From assembly GCF_009498035.1 (NCBI RefSeq), contig NZ_CP034550.1, positions 3,968,001 through 4,032,000 of the forward strand: DNA of 64,000 nucleotides, written 5' to 3'. Numbering within the stretch: position 1 is the first letter of the stretch; every line of letters begins with the position of its first letter. Of this stretch, positions 7,368-16,440 are shown in pieces. A program made the translations under genes and the position numbers. The DNA comes from Saccharothrix syringae. GTDB taxonomy: Bacteria; Actinomycetota; Actinomycetes; Mycobacteriales; Pseudonocardiaceae. Below the pieces are notes generated by a model. That model saw nothing but the letters and a program-made list of their open reading frames with translations, ran no database searches and was not told the origin of the DNA.

Positions 7368-8825
7368 GTGAGCACCGCGACCACCCCCCTGGACGCCCGG
7401 TTCGCCCGGGAACTCCCGGAACTGGCCCTGCCGTGGCAGGCCGACCCGGCCCCCGAACCGCGCCTGCTGGTGCTCAACGACCGGCTGGCCGCCGACCTCG
7501 GCCTGGACGCCGCGTGGCTGCGCGGCCCGGACGGGCTGGGCCTGCTGCTGGGCACCGGCCTCCCCGAGGGCACCACCCCGGTGGCGCAGGTCTACGCCGG
7601 GCACCAGTTCGGGCACTACTCCCCGCGCCTGGGCGACGGCCGCGCGCTGCTGCTCGGTGAGCTGACCCACGCCGACGGCGGCCTGCGCGACCTGCACCTG
7701 AAGGGCTCCGGCCGCACGCCGTTCTCCCGCGGCGGCGACGGGCTGGCGGTGGTCGGCCCGATGCTGCGCGAGTACCTGGTCAGCGAGGCGATGCACGCCC
7801 TGGGCATCCCCACGACCCGCTCGCTGGCCGTGGTGGCGACCGGCCGCCGGGTGTACCGCGAGACCGCGCTGCCGGGCGCCGTGCTGGCGCGGGTCGCGAG
7901 CAGCCACCTGCGGGTTGGCAGCTTCCAGTACGCCCGGGCCACCGACGACGTCGACCTGCTGCGCCGGCTCGCCGACCACGCGATCGCCCGGCACCACCCC
8001 GCGGCCGCGGCGGCGGGGAACCGGTACCTCGCGCTGTTCGAGGCGGTGGTGGCCGCCCAGGCGGAGCTGGTGGCGCGGTGGATGCTCGTGGGCTTCGTCC
8101 ACGGCGTGATGAACACCGACAACATGACGATCTCGGGCGAGACCATCGACTACGGCCCGTGCGCGTTCATGGAGGCGTTCGACCCGGCCACCGTCTACAG
8201 CTCCATCGACGAGGGCGGCCGCTACGCCTACGGCAACCAGCCGCACGTGGCGCAGTGGAACCTCGCCCGGTTCGCCGAGTCCCTGCTGCCCCTGATCGCC
8301 GACGACCAGGACCGGGCGATCGCCCTGGCGGTCGAGGCGCTGGGCGCGTTCCGGGAGCGGTACGAGACCGCCTGGTCGGCCGGGATGCGGGCCAAGCTCG
8401 GCCTGGGCGCCGACCTCGGCGACGCGGTGACCGGCCCGCTGGTCGACGACCTGCTGGTGCTGCTCCGCGACAACCACGTCGACCACACGTCGTTCTACCG
8501 GGGCCTCGGCGCGGCCGCCCGCGGCGACGCCGAACCCGCGCGCGGGCTGTTCCTCGACCTCGCCGGGATCGACGCCTGGCTGGATCGCTGGCGGGCCCTG
8601 GGGCCGGACGCCGGCGCGATGGCGCGGGTCAACCCCGTCTACGTCCCCCGCAACCACCTGGTCGAGGAGGCCCTGGCCGCCGCGACCGAGGGGGAGACGG
8701 GTCCGTTCGAACGGCTCCTGGACGCCGTGACGGCCCCCTACGACGAGCGCCCCGGCCTGGAGCGCTACGCGGCTCCGGGGCCGGAGGACTTCGGCGCGAC
8801 CTACCGGACGTTCTGCGGCACCTGA
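7368..8825 (+). CDS. selO: Protein adenylyltransferase SelO (YdiU/UPF0061)
   Basis: A 485-residue SelO pseudokinase-fold enzyme, which in other bacteria transfers AMP from ATP to Ser, Thr or Tyr of target proteins and helps under oxidative stress. Motifs are [20 protein letters not shown] near residue 68, [18 protein letters not shown] (ATP-binding lysine), and [26 protein letters not shown] carrying the metal-binding Asn and Asp. The usual length is about 480-490 residues. Bacterial members without selenocysteine end in a Cys; here the C-terminus reads TFCGT, so the penultimate-region Cys is kept. The start is GTG at 7368. It stands alone between decayed genes and the CotH operon. Confidence 0.93.
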   Translation: MSTATTPLDARFARELPELALPWQADPAPEPRLLVLNDRLAADLGLDAAWLRGPDGLGLLLGTGLPEGTTPVAQVYAGHQFGHYSPRLGDGRALLLGELTHADGGLRDLHLKGSGRTPFSRGGDGLAVVGPMLREYLVSEAMHALGIPTTRSLAVVATGRRVYRETALPGAVLARVASSHLRVGSFQYARATDDVDLLRRLADHAIARHHPAAAAAGNRYLALFEAVVAAQAELVARWMLVGFVHGVMNTDNMTISGETIDYGPCAFMEAFDPATVYSSIDEGGRYAYGNQPHVAQWNLARFAESLLPLIADDQDRAIALAVEALGAFRERYETAWSAGMRAKLGLGADLGDAVTGPLVDDLLVLLRDNHVDHTSFYRGLGAAARGDAEPARGLFLDLAGIDAWLDRWRALGPDAGAMARVNPVYVPRNHLVEEALAAATEGETGPFERLLDAVTAPYDERPGLERYAAPGPEDFGATYRTFCGT

Positions 8826-8871
8826 CGCGCGTGCCCGGCACCGCGCGGGTGCCGGGCACGCGTGCCGCCGG

Positions 8872-10971
8872 TCAGCTCGCCGTGCAGGTGAGCACCGGTG
8901 CGCCGGGGGTGCCGGTGGACGTGCCGACGAACCCGAACGAGGTGCTGGCGCCGGGCGCGAGCGCGCCGTTGTGCGCGGCGTTGCGGGCGGTGAACGCCGT
9001 GCCCTGGCTGGTGACCGTCGCGTTCCAGGACTGGCTGATCTTCTCACCGCCGGTGAAGTTCCACGTCACGGTCCAGCCGCTGATCGCCGCGGTGCCCGCG
9101 GTGACCCGCACCTCGCCCTGGAACCCGCCGGGCCACTGGTTGGTCAGCGCGTACGCCGCGGTGCACCTGGGCCCGCCCGGCTGCGTGCCGGTCGTCGTGG
9201 TGGTCGTGGTGGTCGTCGTGCTGGTGGTAGTGCTGGTGGTGGTGGTGCTGGTCGGGGTCGTGCCGCCGCCCCAGGCCGTCGTCGAGTCGAGCCAGGCCGA
9301 GCGGCGCTGGATCCAGCTCTGCATGGTCTGCACCTGGCCCTGCCACGTGGGGTCGGTCGGCGTGATGAAGAAGCCGATCGTCCTGGTGGTCAGGTTCGGC
9401 CAGCGCTGGAAGTTGCGCTGCGCCGCGTTGGTCAGCGGCCGGGTCAGGGCCGCGACCCGGCTCTGCACGGAGGCGTCGGAGAGCACGCCGCGGCGCAGTT
9501 CCTGCCAGCGCGCCTTGACCTGGTTGACGAACGCCGGGTCCCGCAGGAGCTGGGTGTACCAGTCGAAGGCGATCGGCTGCCGCGTCTGCTGGTACTGCCA
9601 GCCGGCGACCTGGTCGTTCTGGAAGAAGCCGCCGACGCCGAAGGTGAGGTCGAAGTCCCACAGCGGACCGGCGGTGATCCTGCCGTCGCGGTCCTTGTGG
9701 AAGTAGGAGCTGCGGACGTAGGCGTCCATGTTGCGGCTCAGCTCGTTGATGATCAGGTTGTTGATGAAGGAGTCGACGTCGATGTACTTGCGGTAGCCGG
9801 TGTTCGGGTCGGCGAAGTTCGGCGCCCGCAGCACGTCGTGGAACTCCTGGACGTACCCGCGCAACCAGTCGCGCTGCGCGGGCTGCAGCGGGTCGGGGTC
9901 GGCGACCTCCAGGTAGTTCCAGCAGGTGGCGGCGGCCCCCGTGCACGGCAGCGTCGGTTCCTCGGCGGCCATCCACTCGAACTTGAAGATGTACCCGCCC
10001 TGGATGGCGGGCAGGGTGGTGTCGGTCTCCTTCAGCTTCTTCAGGTCGAGCCGGTTCTTGGAGTTCTTGATGGTCTCGACGACCATGTAGACGCCCATGT
10101 AGTCGTTGGTGCCCACCGGGGTGGCGTCGGTGTTGAGGTAGAACTCCGCGAAGGCGTACCGCGGCGTCTTCAGCCCCATCTCCCGGCCCAGCTCGTAGAC
10201 GAGGGCCTCGCGGGCCAGCGCCTTGTCCGGGAACGGCCCGCGCAGCACCCAGTCGGAGTCGGCGGGCATGCCGAGCACCGGGAAGTCGGCGTCGTCGTCG
10301 GCGTTGTCCCGGAACTCGACGCGGTAAGGCGTCTTCTCGTACGAGGCCGACGACTGGCCGCGCAGCCGGAACCCGGCGCGGGTGGCCACCGCCGGCGTCG
10401 CGGCCAGCGTGGTGGTGCCGCCCGCGGCCGGCTGGAAGATCATGGCGGCCGCGTCGAAGTACTCCCGGGCGGGCTTGCCCGCGCCGTAGGAGTCGAGCAC
10501 CACCACCGGCAGGTCGTGCGCCGTGGTGGTGTTCTGGGCGACGTACATGGCCGTGCCGGGCGCACCGGTCGCGGTGCCGTTGACGAACGCCTGCGCCCGC
10601 AGCTGGGTGCTGCGGGTGAACTGCAGCGGCGTGCCCTGGTAGAGCGTCGACTGGGCGGTGGGCAGTTGGCCGTTGGTGGTGTAGCGGACCTGGGCCCCGC
10701 TGATCGCGGTGCCCAGCGACACCGCGACCTGGCCCTGGAAGGTGCCGCTCGGCACGGAGAAGGTGATGTCGCCGACCAGGTCGGCCGCCGAGGCCGCCGC
10801 GGTGGCGGCGTCGGCGGCCGACGTGTCGGTGGCCGCGGCGGGTGCCGGGTCCGCCGCGGCGCCGGTCGACAGGGGTACCAGGAGTCCGGTGAGGAGCACG
10901 GCGGCGATCGCGGCGGCCGCCGCGGTGCGGCGGGTCGCGGGGGCGCCCGTGCCGCGGTGGTTCAGGCGCAC
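8872..10971 (-). CDS. Secreted CotH-kinase-family protein with CBM2 domain
   Basis: A 699-residue secreted protein. A twin-basic signal peptide (to about residue 40) is followed by an FN3/chitobiase-C-like domain (ITFSVPSGTFQGQVAVSLG, about 66-150). Next comes a CotH domain (about 155-560) with RLRGQSSASYEKTPYRVEF, WVLRGPFPDKALAREALVYEL and GPLWDFDLTFG. A Thr-rich linker and a C-terminal CBM2 (about 600-699, CTAAYALTNQWPGGFQGEV) complete it. CotH proteins are atypical kinases that phosphorylate secreted proteins, and CBM2 binds cellulose or chitin. The GTG start has a GAAGGAGG site and overlaps the VTC gene stop. Target and role are unknown. The pairing with a VTC gene is a known recurring context. 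Confidence 0.88.
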   Translation of the reverse strand: MRLNHRGTGAPATRRTAAAAAIAAVLLTGLLVPLSTGAAADPAPAAATDTSAADAATAAASAADLVGDITFSVPSGTFQGQVAVSLGTAISGAQVRYTTNGQLPTAQSTLYQGTPLQFTRSTQLRAQAFVNGTATGAPGTAMYVAQNTTTAHDLPVVVLDSYGAGKPAREYFDAAAMIFQPAAGGTTTLAATPAVATRAGFRLRGQSSASYEKTPYRVEFRDNADDDADFPVLGMPADSDWVLRGPFPDKALAREALVYELGREMGLKTPRYAFAEFYLNTDATPVGTNDYMGVYMVVETIKNSKNRLDLKKLKETDTTLPAIQGGYIFKFEWMAAEEPTLPCTGAAATCWNYLEVADPDPLQPAQRDWLRGYVQEFHDVLRAPNFADPNTGYRKYIDVDSFINNLIINELSRNMDAYVRSSYFHKDRDGRITAGPLWDFDLTFGVGGFFQNDQVAGWQYQQTRQPIAFDWYTQLLRDPAFVNQVKARWQELRRGVLSDASVQSRVAALTRPLTNAAQRNFQRWPNLTTRTIGFFITPTDPTWQGQVQTMQSWIQRRSAWLDSTTAWGGGTTPTSTTTTSTTTSTTTTTTTTTTGTQPGGPRCTAAYALTNQWPGGFQGEVRVTAGTAAISGWTVTWNFTGGEKISQSWNATVTSQGTAFTARNAAHNGALAPGASTSFGFVGTSTGTPGAPVLTCTAS
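9191..9258 (-). repeat. Thr-rich linker coded by GTG/GTC simple repeat
   Basis: A near-perfect run of GTG/GTC/GGT triplets on the plus strand. Read on the minus strand it encodes the polythreonine linker before the CBM2 domain. Such tracts slip readily, so linker length may vary between strains. Confidence 0.8.
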
Positions 10972-11801
10972 GATGCCTCCTTCTCGGGTCGGTGGGTGAG
11001 GGTCGGTGCGGTGCCCACCGACGGCGTCGTGCCGCGGAAGTGGCGGCGCAGCGTCCGCCGCCACGGCACGTCGGGCAGGTCCAGGCGCAGCGCGGCCAGC
11101 CCGGTGGCGTACTTGGAGATGCGGACGGGCCTCAGCCCCGCCTGCCACAGCATCCGGTCGACCGGGGTGGCCGCCGAGGCGGACTTGGTCTCCACCACGG
11201 CCACGCCGGGCAGCCGCAGCGTCGAGTCGACGTCCCGCCAGGTCAGCCCCGTGTCGATGGTGACCCGGCTGGCCGTGGCGGGCAGCAGGAGGGTGGCCCG
11301 GTGGTAGTCGGTGACCAGGACCGGGTCGAGCGCGCCGCCGGCGGGGGCGAACGACTCGCGGGCCAGCGCCTCGTCGACGAAGTCGCGGCCGGGGTGCACG
11401 GTGCCGCTGTCCCGGGCGGCGTAGGGCAGCCGGTGCTTGGTGATGCTGCCCCGGGCGCCGCTGATCTTGACCTCCAGCCAGCACTCGGCCGAGTCGACGT
11501 AGGTGCGGGTGCGCACCTTGAACCGGCGGCGCCTGCGGTAGGCCGCGCAGTGGTAGCTGGCCAGCCGGGGCGTGTCGAAGTACACCGACTCGTACCGGAA
11601 GGTGCGCCTGCCGTCGACGTCCAGCGCCCGCGCGTGCGGCGCTACCCGCTCCAGCAGGCCGGGCAGCGCCTCGGTCGGGACGAGGTACTTGCGGTCCACC
11701 CTGGTCTGGAGCGCGGCGCGGTCGACCAGCTCGGCCAGGCCGACGGGCGAGAGCCGCGCCAGGGCCCGGGTGAGGGGCATCGCGGTCATCGGTGTGGTCA
11801 T
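10962..11801 (-). CDS. VTC-domain protein (polyphosphate polymerase domain)
   Basis: A 279-residue protein with the VTC tunnel fold. Basic and acidic pore residues sit in TRVDRKYLVP, FRYESVYFDTP, RRFKVRTRTYVDS, CWLEVKI and TKHRLPYA. A late VETKSAS block matches the family. In yeast Vtc4 this domain makes polyphosphate from ATP. Bacterial members next to CotH and DUF4956 genes are uncharacterised or form part of proposed surface modification systems. Its ATG overlaps the DUF4956 stop (ATGA), and its own stop lies inside the start region of the CotH gene, so all three are tightly coupled. Confidence 0.88.
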   Translation of the reverse strand: MTTPMTAMPLTRALARLSPVGLAELVDRAALQTRVDRKYLVPTEALPGLLERVAPHARALDVDGRRTFRYESVYFDTPRLASYHCAAYRRRRRFKVRTRTYVDSAECWLEVKISGARGSITKHRLPYAARDSGTVHPGRDFVDEALARESFAPAGGALDPVLVTDYHRATLLLPATASRVTIDTGLTWRDVDSTLRLPGVAVVETKSASAATPVDRMLWQAGLRPVRISKYATGLAALRLDLPDVPWRRTLRRHFRGTTPSVGTAPTLTHRPEKEASCA

Positions 11802-12400
11802 CGGTGCACCCCCGTTCGCGCGGACGGGACGGACTCGGCGGTCAGGCCGCGCTCGACCACCGCGTACCGGACGTCGACCACGGTGGTCTCGTTGACCATG
11901 TCGAGCCGCTGGACGGTGACGGCGTGCACCCTGGCGTGCAGCAACTGCTCCAGGTGCGCGACGAGCCTGACGTGGTCGGTGATGGCGGAGTCGAGCACCA
12001 GGACCTGGTGCCGGTAGCGCCGGAAGAGCCGCCGGTGGTCGCCGAGGAACATCACCAGGACGATCAGCCCCATGAGACCGCCGTTGAGCCACACCGAGGT
12101 GGTGCCCAGCGCGCCGAGGATGCCCAGGGCGAGGGCGGAGAAGTAGTACGCCACCTCGTGCTGGTCCAGCTCGGTCGACCGCAGGCGGATGATCGACAGC
12201 ACGCCGAACAGGGCCATGCCCAGCCCGAGCCCGGCGCCGACGTTGCTGGAGCTCAGCGCGCTGGCCACGGCGAGGACGCCGATGTTGACCCCGAGGTAGG
12301 CGACGACCAGGTCGCGGCGGCGGTGTCGCGGGAAGTAGAGCCCGAAGACGAGCAGCACCACCGCGCAGATGTCGATCGCGAACAAGACGAGTTGTGACAT
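11798..12400 (-). CDS. DUF4956 membrane protein
   Basis: A 200-residue integral membrane protein with about four hydrophobic segments (residues about 3-20, 30-50, 55-70 and 90-125). The family block GLGLGMALFGVLSIIRLRSTELDQ is followed by EVAYYFSALALGILGALG and a cytoplasmic tail. The ATG at 12400 follows an AGGAGGC site. It is the first gene of the DUF4956-VTC-CotH operon, an arrangement found in many bacteria. The membrane protein may link polyphosphate or nucleotide chemistry inside to the secreted kinase-like protein, which is an inference from context. Confidence 0.85.
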   Translation of the reverse strand: MSQLVLFAIDICAVVLLVFGLYFPRHRRRDLVVAYLGVNIGVLAVASALSSSNVGAGLGLGMALFGVLSIIRLRSTELDQHEVAYYFSALALGILGALGTTSVWLNGGLMGLIVLVMFLGDHRRLFRRYRHQVLVLDSAITDHVRLVAHLEQLLHARVHAVTVQRLDMVNETTVVDVRYAVVERGLTAESVPSARTGVHR

Positions 12401-12475
12401 CTCGTACGTGCCTCCTGAGCCACTGCCGGGTCGGCCGGGCACCGCTGCTTCTTGGCGGAGGTCTGCAGGACGGTC

Positions 12476-12530
12476 GCCGAAACTTTTCGAGCTGTTGGGT
12501 AAACTTTCGGGAACTAGTGCGAAACGATAG
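12476..12530 (-). promoter_or_regulatory. Cluster of CGAAAC/TTTCG half-sites before the DUF4956 operon
   Basis: Three related elements occur within 55 bases: GCCGAAACTTTTCGAG at about 12476, AAACTTTCGGG at about 12500 and TGCGAAACGAT at about 12517. They lie 76-130 bases upstream of the operon start and share the core CGAAA-x-TTTCG, which resembles LacI-family xylan-regulator (XlnR/BxlR-type) operators. Binding is inferred. Confidence 0.4.
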
Positions 12531-12686
12531 GTGCATGGCAGGTGTCACGTCAATGAACGTCCACAGTTACGCTGCGTGCCGACAAGGCGTTCTGCCCCAG
12601 GTCGGAGGTGATCACACGCCCGAATGGACCAGGGCGCGTGCGGTGGCCCGAGGGTGCCCCGACGGGGTGCCGATCACCACTTCTGA

Positions 12687-12699
12687 CCGAAAGTTTCGG
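12687..12699. promoter_or_regulatory. CCGAAA-G-TTTCGG dyad operator
   Basis: A perfect inverted repeat of six bases around one central base, sharing its core with the half-sites near 12480-12530. It lies about 290 bases upstream of the DUF4956 start. Confidence 0.45.
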
Positions 12700-13038
12700 C
12701 GCTACCTGGCAAAAAGCGGGAAGGTGTGATCATCAAGCGCCGCTCCGGGGGCGGATCGCGGTCCACTCGGGAGCGGGTGCTGTTGAGACGGGGCGCCGGC
12801 GCGCCGCGCGGGTCGGCCCGGTCGGACCCCGGCCGCGCGAGGGGCCGGGTCCGACCGCGAGGGGTCGGGCGGGCCGCGAAGGCGCGCCCACGATGCGCTC
12901 GGGGGCCGTGTTCCCCGGTTCGCCGCCGCGTCCGCCGAAGCCGGGACGTGTTCACCAGGGTGAAAATGTGAACGCCGGCAGATTTGCGCTTCTTCGTCGC
13001 CGGGGACCCCTGTATCGGCGGTCTCGGATAAAGAGTCA

Positions 13039-13079
13039 CGGCCCCGGGAAATCGCTGGGGGGTGCGATTCCCGGGGCCG
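13039..13079. other. Isolated 16-bp GC-rich hairpin
   Basis: Left arm CGGCCCCGGGAAATCGC (13039-13055) pairs with GCGATTCCCGGGGCCG (13064-13079), with one bulged A and an eight-base loop TGGGGGGT. No gene ends here on either strand, so it could end an unseen small RNA or a read-through transcript. Confidence 0.55.
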
Positions 13080-13327
13080 CTCGGCGGAAAGCGATGTCAC
13101 CGACTGCAATGCGCTGACCAGCGCGCACGGTAGCGTTGGAGCTGCTCGCGCGCACTGCTTCCCGTCGAGGGGGGAGCTGGTCGGCGTTCAACTCCTGAAT
13201 CCGACCGGTCGAAGTCCGCAACGCCAGTGTGGCGCTTGGCCGGCGCTCTGGCAACCCCCGCCCGGTGATGTGGTGTCCACTTGTCCGCAGACCGGTTGAA
13301 TTCCACGTGATCCGCGGTCTGGTGGGC

Positions 13328-13372
13328 CGACATTGCTTCAATGGTGTGGAAGTCGCGGCTTGAACAATGTCG
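13328..13372. repeat. Imperfect inverted repeat CGACATTG...CAATGTCG
   Basis: Left arm CGACATTGCTTCAA (13328-13341) and right arm TTGAACAATGTCG (13360-13372) differ by one inserted base and flank an 18-base spacer. It lies just downstream of the M36 gene, next to the terminator. Confidence 0.5.
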
Positions 13373-13380
13373 CTCGACGG

Positions 13381-13409
13381 GGTGCCCGCCCCGGCGCGGG
13401 ACGGGCACC
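13381..13409 (-). terminator. Hairpin after the M36 protease gene
   Basis: Arms GGTGCCCGCCCCG (13381-13393) and CGGGACGGGCACC (13397-13409) pair with one mismatch and a three-base loop, nine bases beyond the stop of the leftward protease gene. Confidence 0.7.
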
Positions 13410-13417
13410 GGTCGACC

Positions 13418-16291
13418 TCAGCGCGAGAACGCCTGGAACTCGGCGATCCGCACGGCCTGCGCCGCCGCCGGGTTGCCGGTGGCGCAGTCGCTGGTCGAGC
13501 GCGGGTCGTCGTGCTGCGAGCCCGCGTACGCCGGCGCGCCGGTGCACTGGTTGGCCAGCACCCGGATGCGCAGGTGCGTGGCCAGGGTCGGCGGCACCCG
13601 GAACGAGCGGGTCGCCAGGTCCGCCACCGTCGGCCGGGGCGCGTCGGCGGGGAAGGCGTCCGCCGGGCTGGTGTACCGGACCCGGAAGTCGGCCGGGTCG
13701 GTGCACGCGGAACCGGTGGCGGTGTTGCAGGTCAGCACCTCGAACCGCCGCAGCGCGGTGAACCGGTTCTGGGTGCCCGGGTCGGCGTCCCCCTCGACCG
13801 CGGGCCGCAGCTGGGCGCTCACCTGCACCCGCCCGACGAGCCGCGGGCGGTCGCCGGCGAGGTCCACCGTGACGCCCCGGCCCGCCACCGGCGCGCCCAC
13901 CGACGCCCAGTTGGTGGCCTCGGTGTCGTCGATGAGCCGGTCCGGGTTCACCCCGTCGCCGGTCGCGGTCGCGCCCAGGGCCCGGGAGGCGAGGTTGTGG
14001 ACCTCCGGGACCCGGACCACCTCGTGCCCGTGCACCGCGCGCCGCAGCCGCGTGGTGCCGCGGCCGTCCGCGACCACCACGAGGTCGTAGGTCCCGGGGA
14101 CCAGCTCCGCGGTGTCGGGCAGCGGGGTCGCCGGGTCGGTGTCCGCGACCGCGCTGCTGCGCGCCTCGTGCACGCCGACGTACAGCCGCGCGCCCTCGGC
14201 GCCGGTCAGCCGCACGGTGGCGTTGCGCCCGTGCGGCGAGGCGAAGCTCGGCGTCGGGTCCGCGTCGTTGGGCCCGTTGCTCGCCGCGTCGCGCCCGAGG
14301 CCGCGCCGGGCGAACGCCTCCCACAGCTCGGCCACGTCCGCGCCGCCGAAGCGGATCTCGTTCGCGGCCAGGGTGGCGTCGCGCATGTCCACGTAGCTGA
14401 CCGCGCCGGAGGCGTTGAGCAGCAGCGCGTCGAACGCCTGCTGCACCCACCGCCGGTTGCCCGGGCACCGCTCGACCGGCCGCCGCCCCTCCGCGCACGC
14501 CCGCTGCGCTTCCCGGGTGCCCAGGCCGTACTTGTCGATCATGGCCTGCCGCAGGTCGAAGCTCGTCGCGCTCCAGATCTCCCCGTCGGCGTGCACCTGG
14601 GCGCCGACCAGGTCGTAGGCGACGTTGCTGTAGTTGAGCGGGCTGCGGCTCATGTCGTAGTTGCGGATGCCGGACTTGGCGTCGCCGGTGACGTACCCGC
14701 CGATGACGTGCGGCGTCTCGCCGCGCGGCCGGAAGCCGTGCTCGAACAGGTACTCCATGGCGAACAGGTCGGAGTGCGACTCGTTCATCGCGCCCGCCTG
14801 CGCGCCCGACCACCCGCTGTCCGGACCGGCGATCAGCCGGCCGCTGATGGCGTGGCCGTACTCGTGCCCGATCACGGACATGTCGTAGTCGCCGTCCACG
14901 CACGGCCCGTAGAACCCGCCGGGCGTCGGTTGCCACAGGTACATGTTCGTGGTCGGCGGCACGCCGTCGGGCGGCGTGATCTGGTTGGCGTTGTTGCGGG
15001 ACGGGAAACCCGGCGGCGCACCACCCACCCGGCCGCCGGCCTGGGCGTTGCCCCGCTCGGCGTCACCGCCGAGGCCGCCGCGGTCGCCGTTGTCGGCCTG
15101 CATGTTCCAGGTCTCCTCGGTGAACCCGAGGTGGTAGGACCAGTCGTGCATGCGGTTGTGCATGGCGAACAGGTTGGCCATGGCCGCGTCGACGTCGTTC
15201 TGCCGCGGCGACGAGAACACCGCGGGGTTGCAGCGCTGCTCGTGCCACTGGTTGGTCCACGGGTAGGTGTAGCGGCGCTCCGGGCTGGTCGCCGAGGTCC
15301 GGGTGCCGACCGTGCCGCTGCCCAGGTCGTCCCACTTCTCGGTGGCCCGGGCGGAGTTCCCGGCCGAGGTCAGGCTGGGCGTCCCGGTCGTCGGGTCGAG
15401 GTCCCAGGCCAGCCCCCGGTCGGCCGTGCGCACGGTCCGCTCGCAGCCGGCCACCCGCTCCGCGCACCACCGCACGCGCGTGTCGCGCGAGGAGTAGTCG
15501 GCGGGCGGGTTGGCCGGGAACACGTCCCACCCGGCGTCGTCGGACTGGTGGTCCACCAGGTCCTCCCGGACCAGCAGCGCACCGGTCCGGGCGTCGACGT
15601 AGCTGGTGGTCCCGGTCTCCTGGCCGACCAGCACGACCTGGTACGCGGCCCGCGCGGGCCCGTCGGGCACGGGCACCGCGCCCGCGGTGACCCGGGTGGC
15701 CGCGCCGAGCCCGGCCGCGGCGAGGGCCTGCTCGGGCGAGAGGGTCGCGGGCTCGGGCGCGGTCGTGGTGGGGCTGAGCGTCGAGCTGAGGTAGACCACC
15801 GCGCCGTCGCGGATGCCGAACGCGGCCAGCCCGTCCAGGATCGACGGCGTCGACCCGAACCGCTGGCGCAGCATCACGTAGGAGCCCTGCCCCATGGGCC
15901 GGCTGACCAGGACGTCCATCGAGTCGACGTCCCGCTGCGCCAGGCCGAACACGTCCGGGTTGGCCGCCAGGTAGCCGCGCGCCACCGCCACCGGGTCCCC
16001 GGCCGAGCGGGCCTGGAGGCCGGGGCGCGGCACCAGGGTCGCGGGCGTGCCGTACCTGTTCCACCGCACGGTGGCGGCGCGTTCGCCCGCGAGCGCCAGC
16101 CGCCGGTCCGACGGCCGCGCCGCCGGCGGCCGGTTGTCGACGTCGTCGGGGTCGTGGCCGTCGCCGGGCGCCTCGACCGTTGCGCCACCGGTCGGCGCGG
16201 CGGACGCCGTACCCGTGGCCACGAGGGGGCCGATCGCCAGCGCACCTGTCGCGGCGAGCACCGCGGCCTGCCGTAATACCCGTCTCCCCAT
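13418..16291 (-). CDS. Secreted M36 (fungalysin-type) metalloprotease
   Basis: A 957-residue secreted zinc protease. A signal peptide ends near residue 32 (TASA). An FTP-type prodomain covers about 60-250. The catalytic region holds GHEYGHAISGRL (zinc His476 and His480, catalytic Glu477) and the downstream zinc-ligand block GAMNESHSDLFAMEYLF. The C-terminal 150 residues resemble a discoidin/F5-8C-like fold (ATGDGVNPDRLIDDTEATNW, later TSDCATGNPAAAQAVRIAEFQAF), probably for surface or glycan binding. It should degrade extracellular protein after removal of the prodomain. It is transcribed alone with an ATG start, and a hairpin follows. Confidence 0.93.
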   Translation of the reverse strand: MGRRVLRQAAVLAATGALAIGPLVATGTASAAPTGGATVEAPGDGHDPDDVDNRPPAARPSDRRLALAGERAATVRWNRYGTPATLVPRPGLQARSAGDPVAVARGYLAANPDVFGLAQRDVDSMDVLVSRPMGQGSYVMLRQRFGSTPSILDGLAAFGIRDGAVVYLSSTLSPTTTAPEPATLSPEQALAAAGLGAATRVTAGAVPVPDGPARAAYQVVLVGQETGTTSYVDARTGALLVREDLVDHQSDDAGWDVFPANPPADYSSRDTRVRWCAERVAGCERTVRTADRGLAWDLDPTTGTPSLTSAGNSARATEKWDDLGSGTVGTRTSATSPERRYTYPWTNQWHEQRCNPAVFSSPRQNDVDAAMANLFAMHNRMHDWSYHLGFTEETWNMQADNGDRGGLGGDAERGNAQAGGRVGGAPPGFPSRNNANQITPPDGVPPTTNMYLWQPTPGGFYGPCVDGDYDMSVIGHEYGHAISGRLIAGPDSGWSGAQAGAMNESHSDLFAMEYLFEHGFRPRGETPHVIGGYVTGDAKSGIRNYDMSRSPLNYSNVAYDLVGAQVHADGEIWSATSFDLRQAMIDKYGLGTREAQRACAEGRRPVERCPGNRRWVQQAFDALLLNASGAVSYVDMRDATLAANEIRFGGADVAELWEAFARRGLGRDAASNGPNDADPTPSFASPHGRNATVRLTGAEGARLYVGVHEARSSAVADTDPATPLPDTAELVPGTYDLVVVADGRGTTRLRRAVHGHEVVRVPEVHNLASRALGATATGDGVNPDRLIDDTEATNWASVGAPVAGRGVTVDLAGDRPRLVGRVQVSAQLRPAVEGDADPGTQNRFTALRRFEVLTCNTATGSACTDPADFRVRYTSPADAFPADAPRPTVADLATRSFRVPPTLATHLRIRVLANQCTGAPAYAGSQHDDPRSTSDCATGNPAAAQAVRIAEFQAFSR

Positions 16292-16385
16292 GGGAAAGCC
16301 TCTCTGCGAGCCGGACGGGACCGTCCCGAGCCTTCCGGGCGGCGGCGGTGGCGGACACCCCCGTTGGTAGGGCGCGGCGGCACTC

Positions 16386-16416
16386 CGGCAAGAGGGGGCG
16401 GCACGCCCCCTGCCGG
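16386..16416 (-). terminator. Hairpin after the GNAT gene
   Basis: Nested arms: AGGGGGCG (16393-16400) pairs with CGCCCCCT (16404-16411), and outer CCGGCA pairs with TGCCGG. It lies about 25 bases beyond the stop of the leftward acetyltransferase gene. Confidence 0.75.
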
Positions 16417-16440
16417 CGCGGTACCGCTGCTCCTGAGGTC

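Larger units (their letters stand above)
12401..13417. other. One-kilobase intergenic region with regulatory structures
   Basis: I see no convincing gene. Small open frames here have no family match and poor ribosome sites. The left part holds CGAAA/TTTCG half-sites and a 13-base dyad. The right part holds a 16-bp hairpin (13039-13079), a second inverted repeat (13328-13372) and the terminator of the M36 gene. Confidence 0.6.

Noticed and set aside
9191..9258. Repeat that could suggest a CRISPR or satellite
   Set aside because: It is the simple Thr-coding linker of the CotH protein, without spacers.
13039..13079. Riboswitch in the intergenic hairpin
   Set aside because: Only one stem is seen and no conserved aptamer core. 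No gene lies downstream in a suitable position.
12608..13117. Small open frames in the one-kilobase gap
   Set aside because: No ribosome site, no family match and skewed composition. The gap is better explained by regulatory structure.
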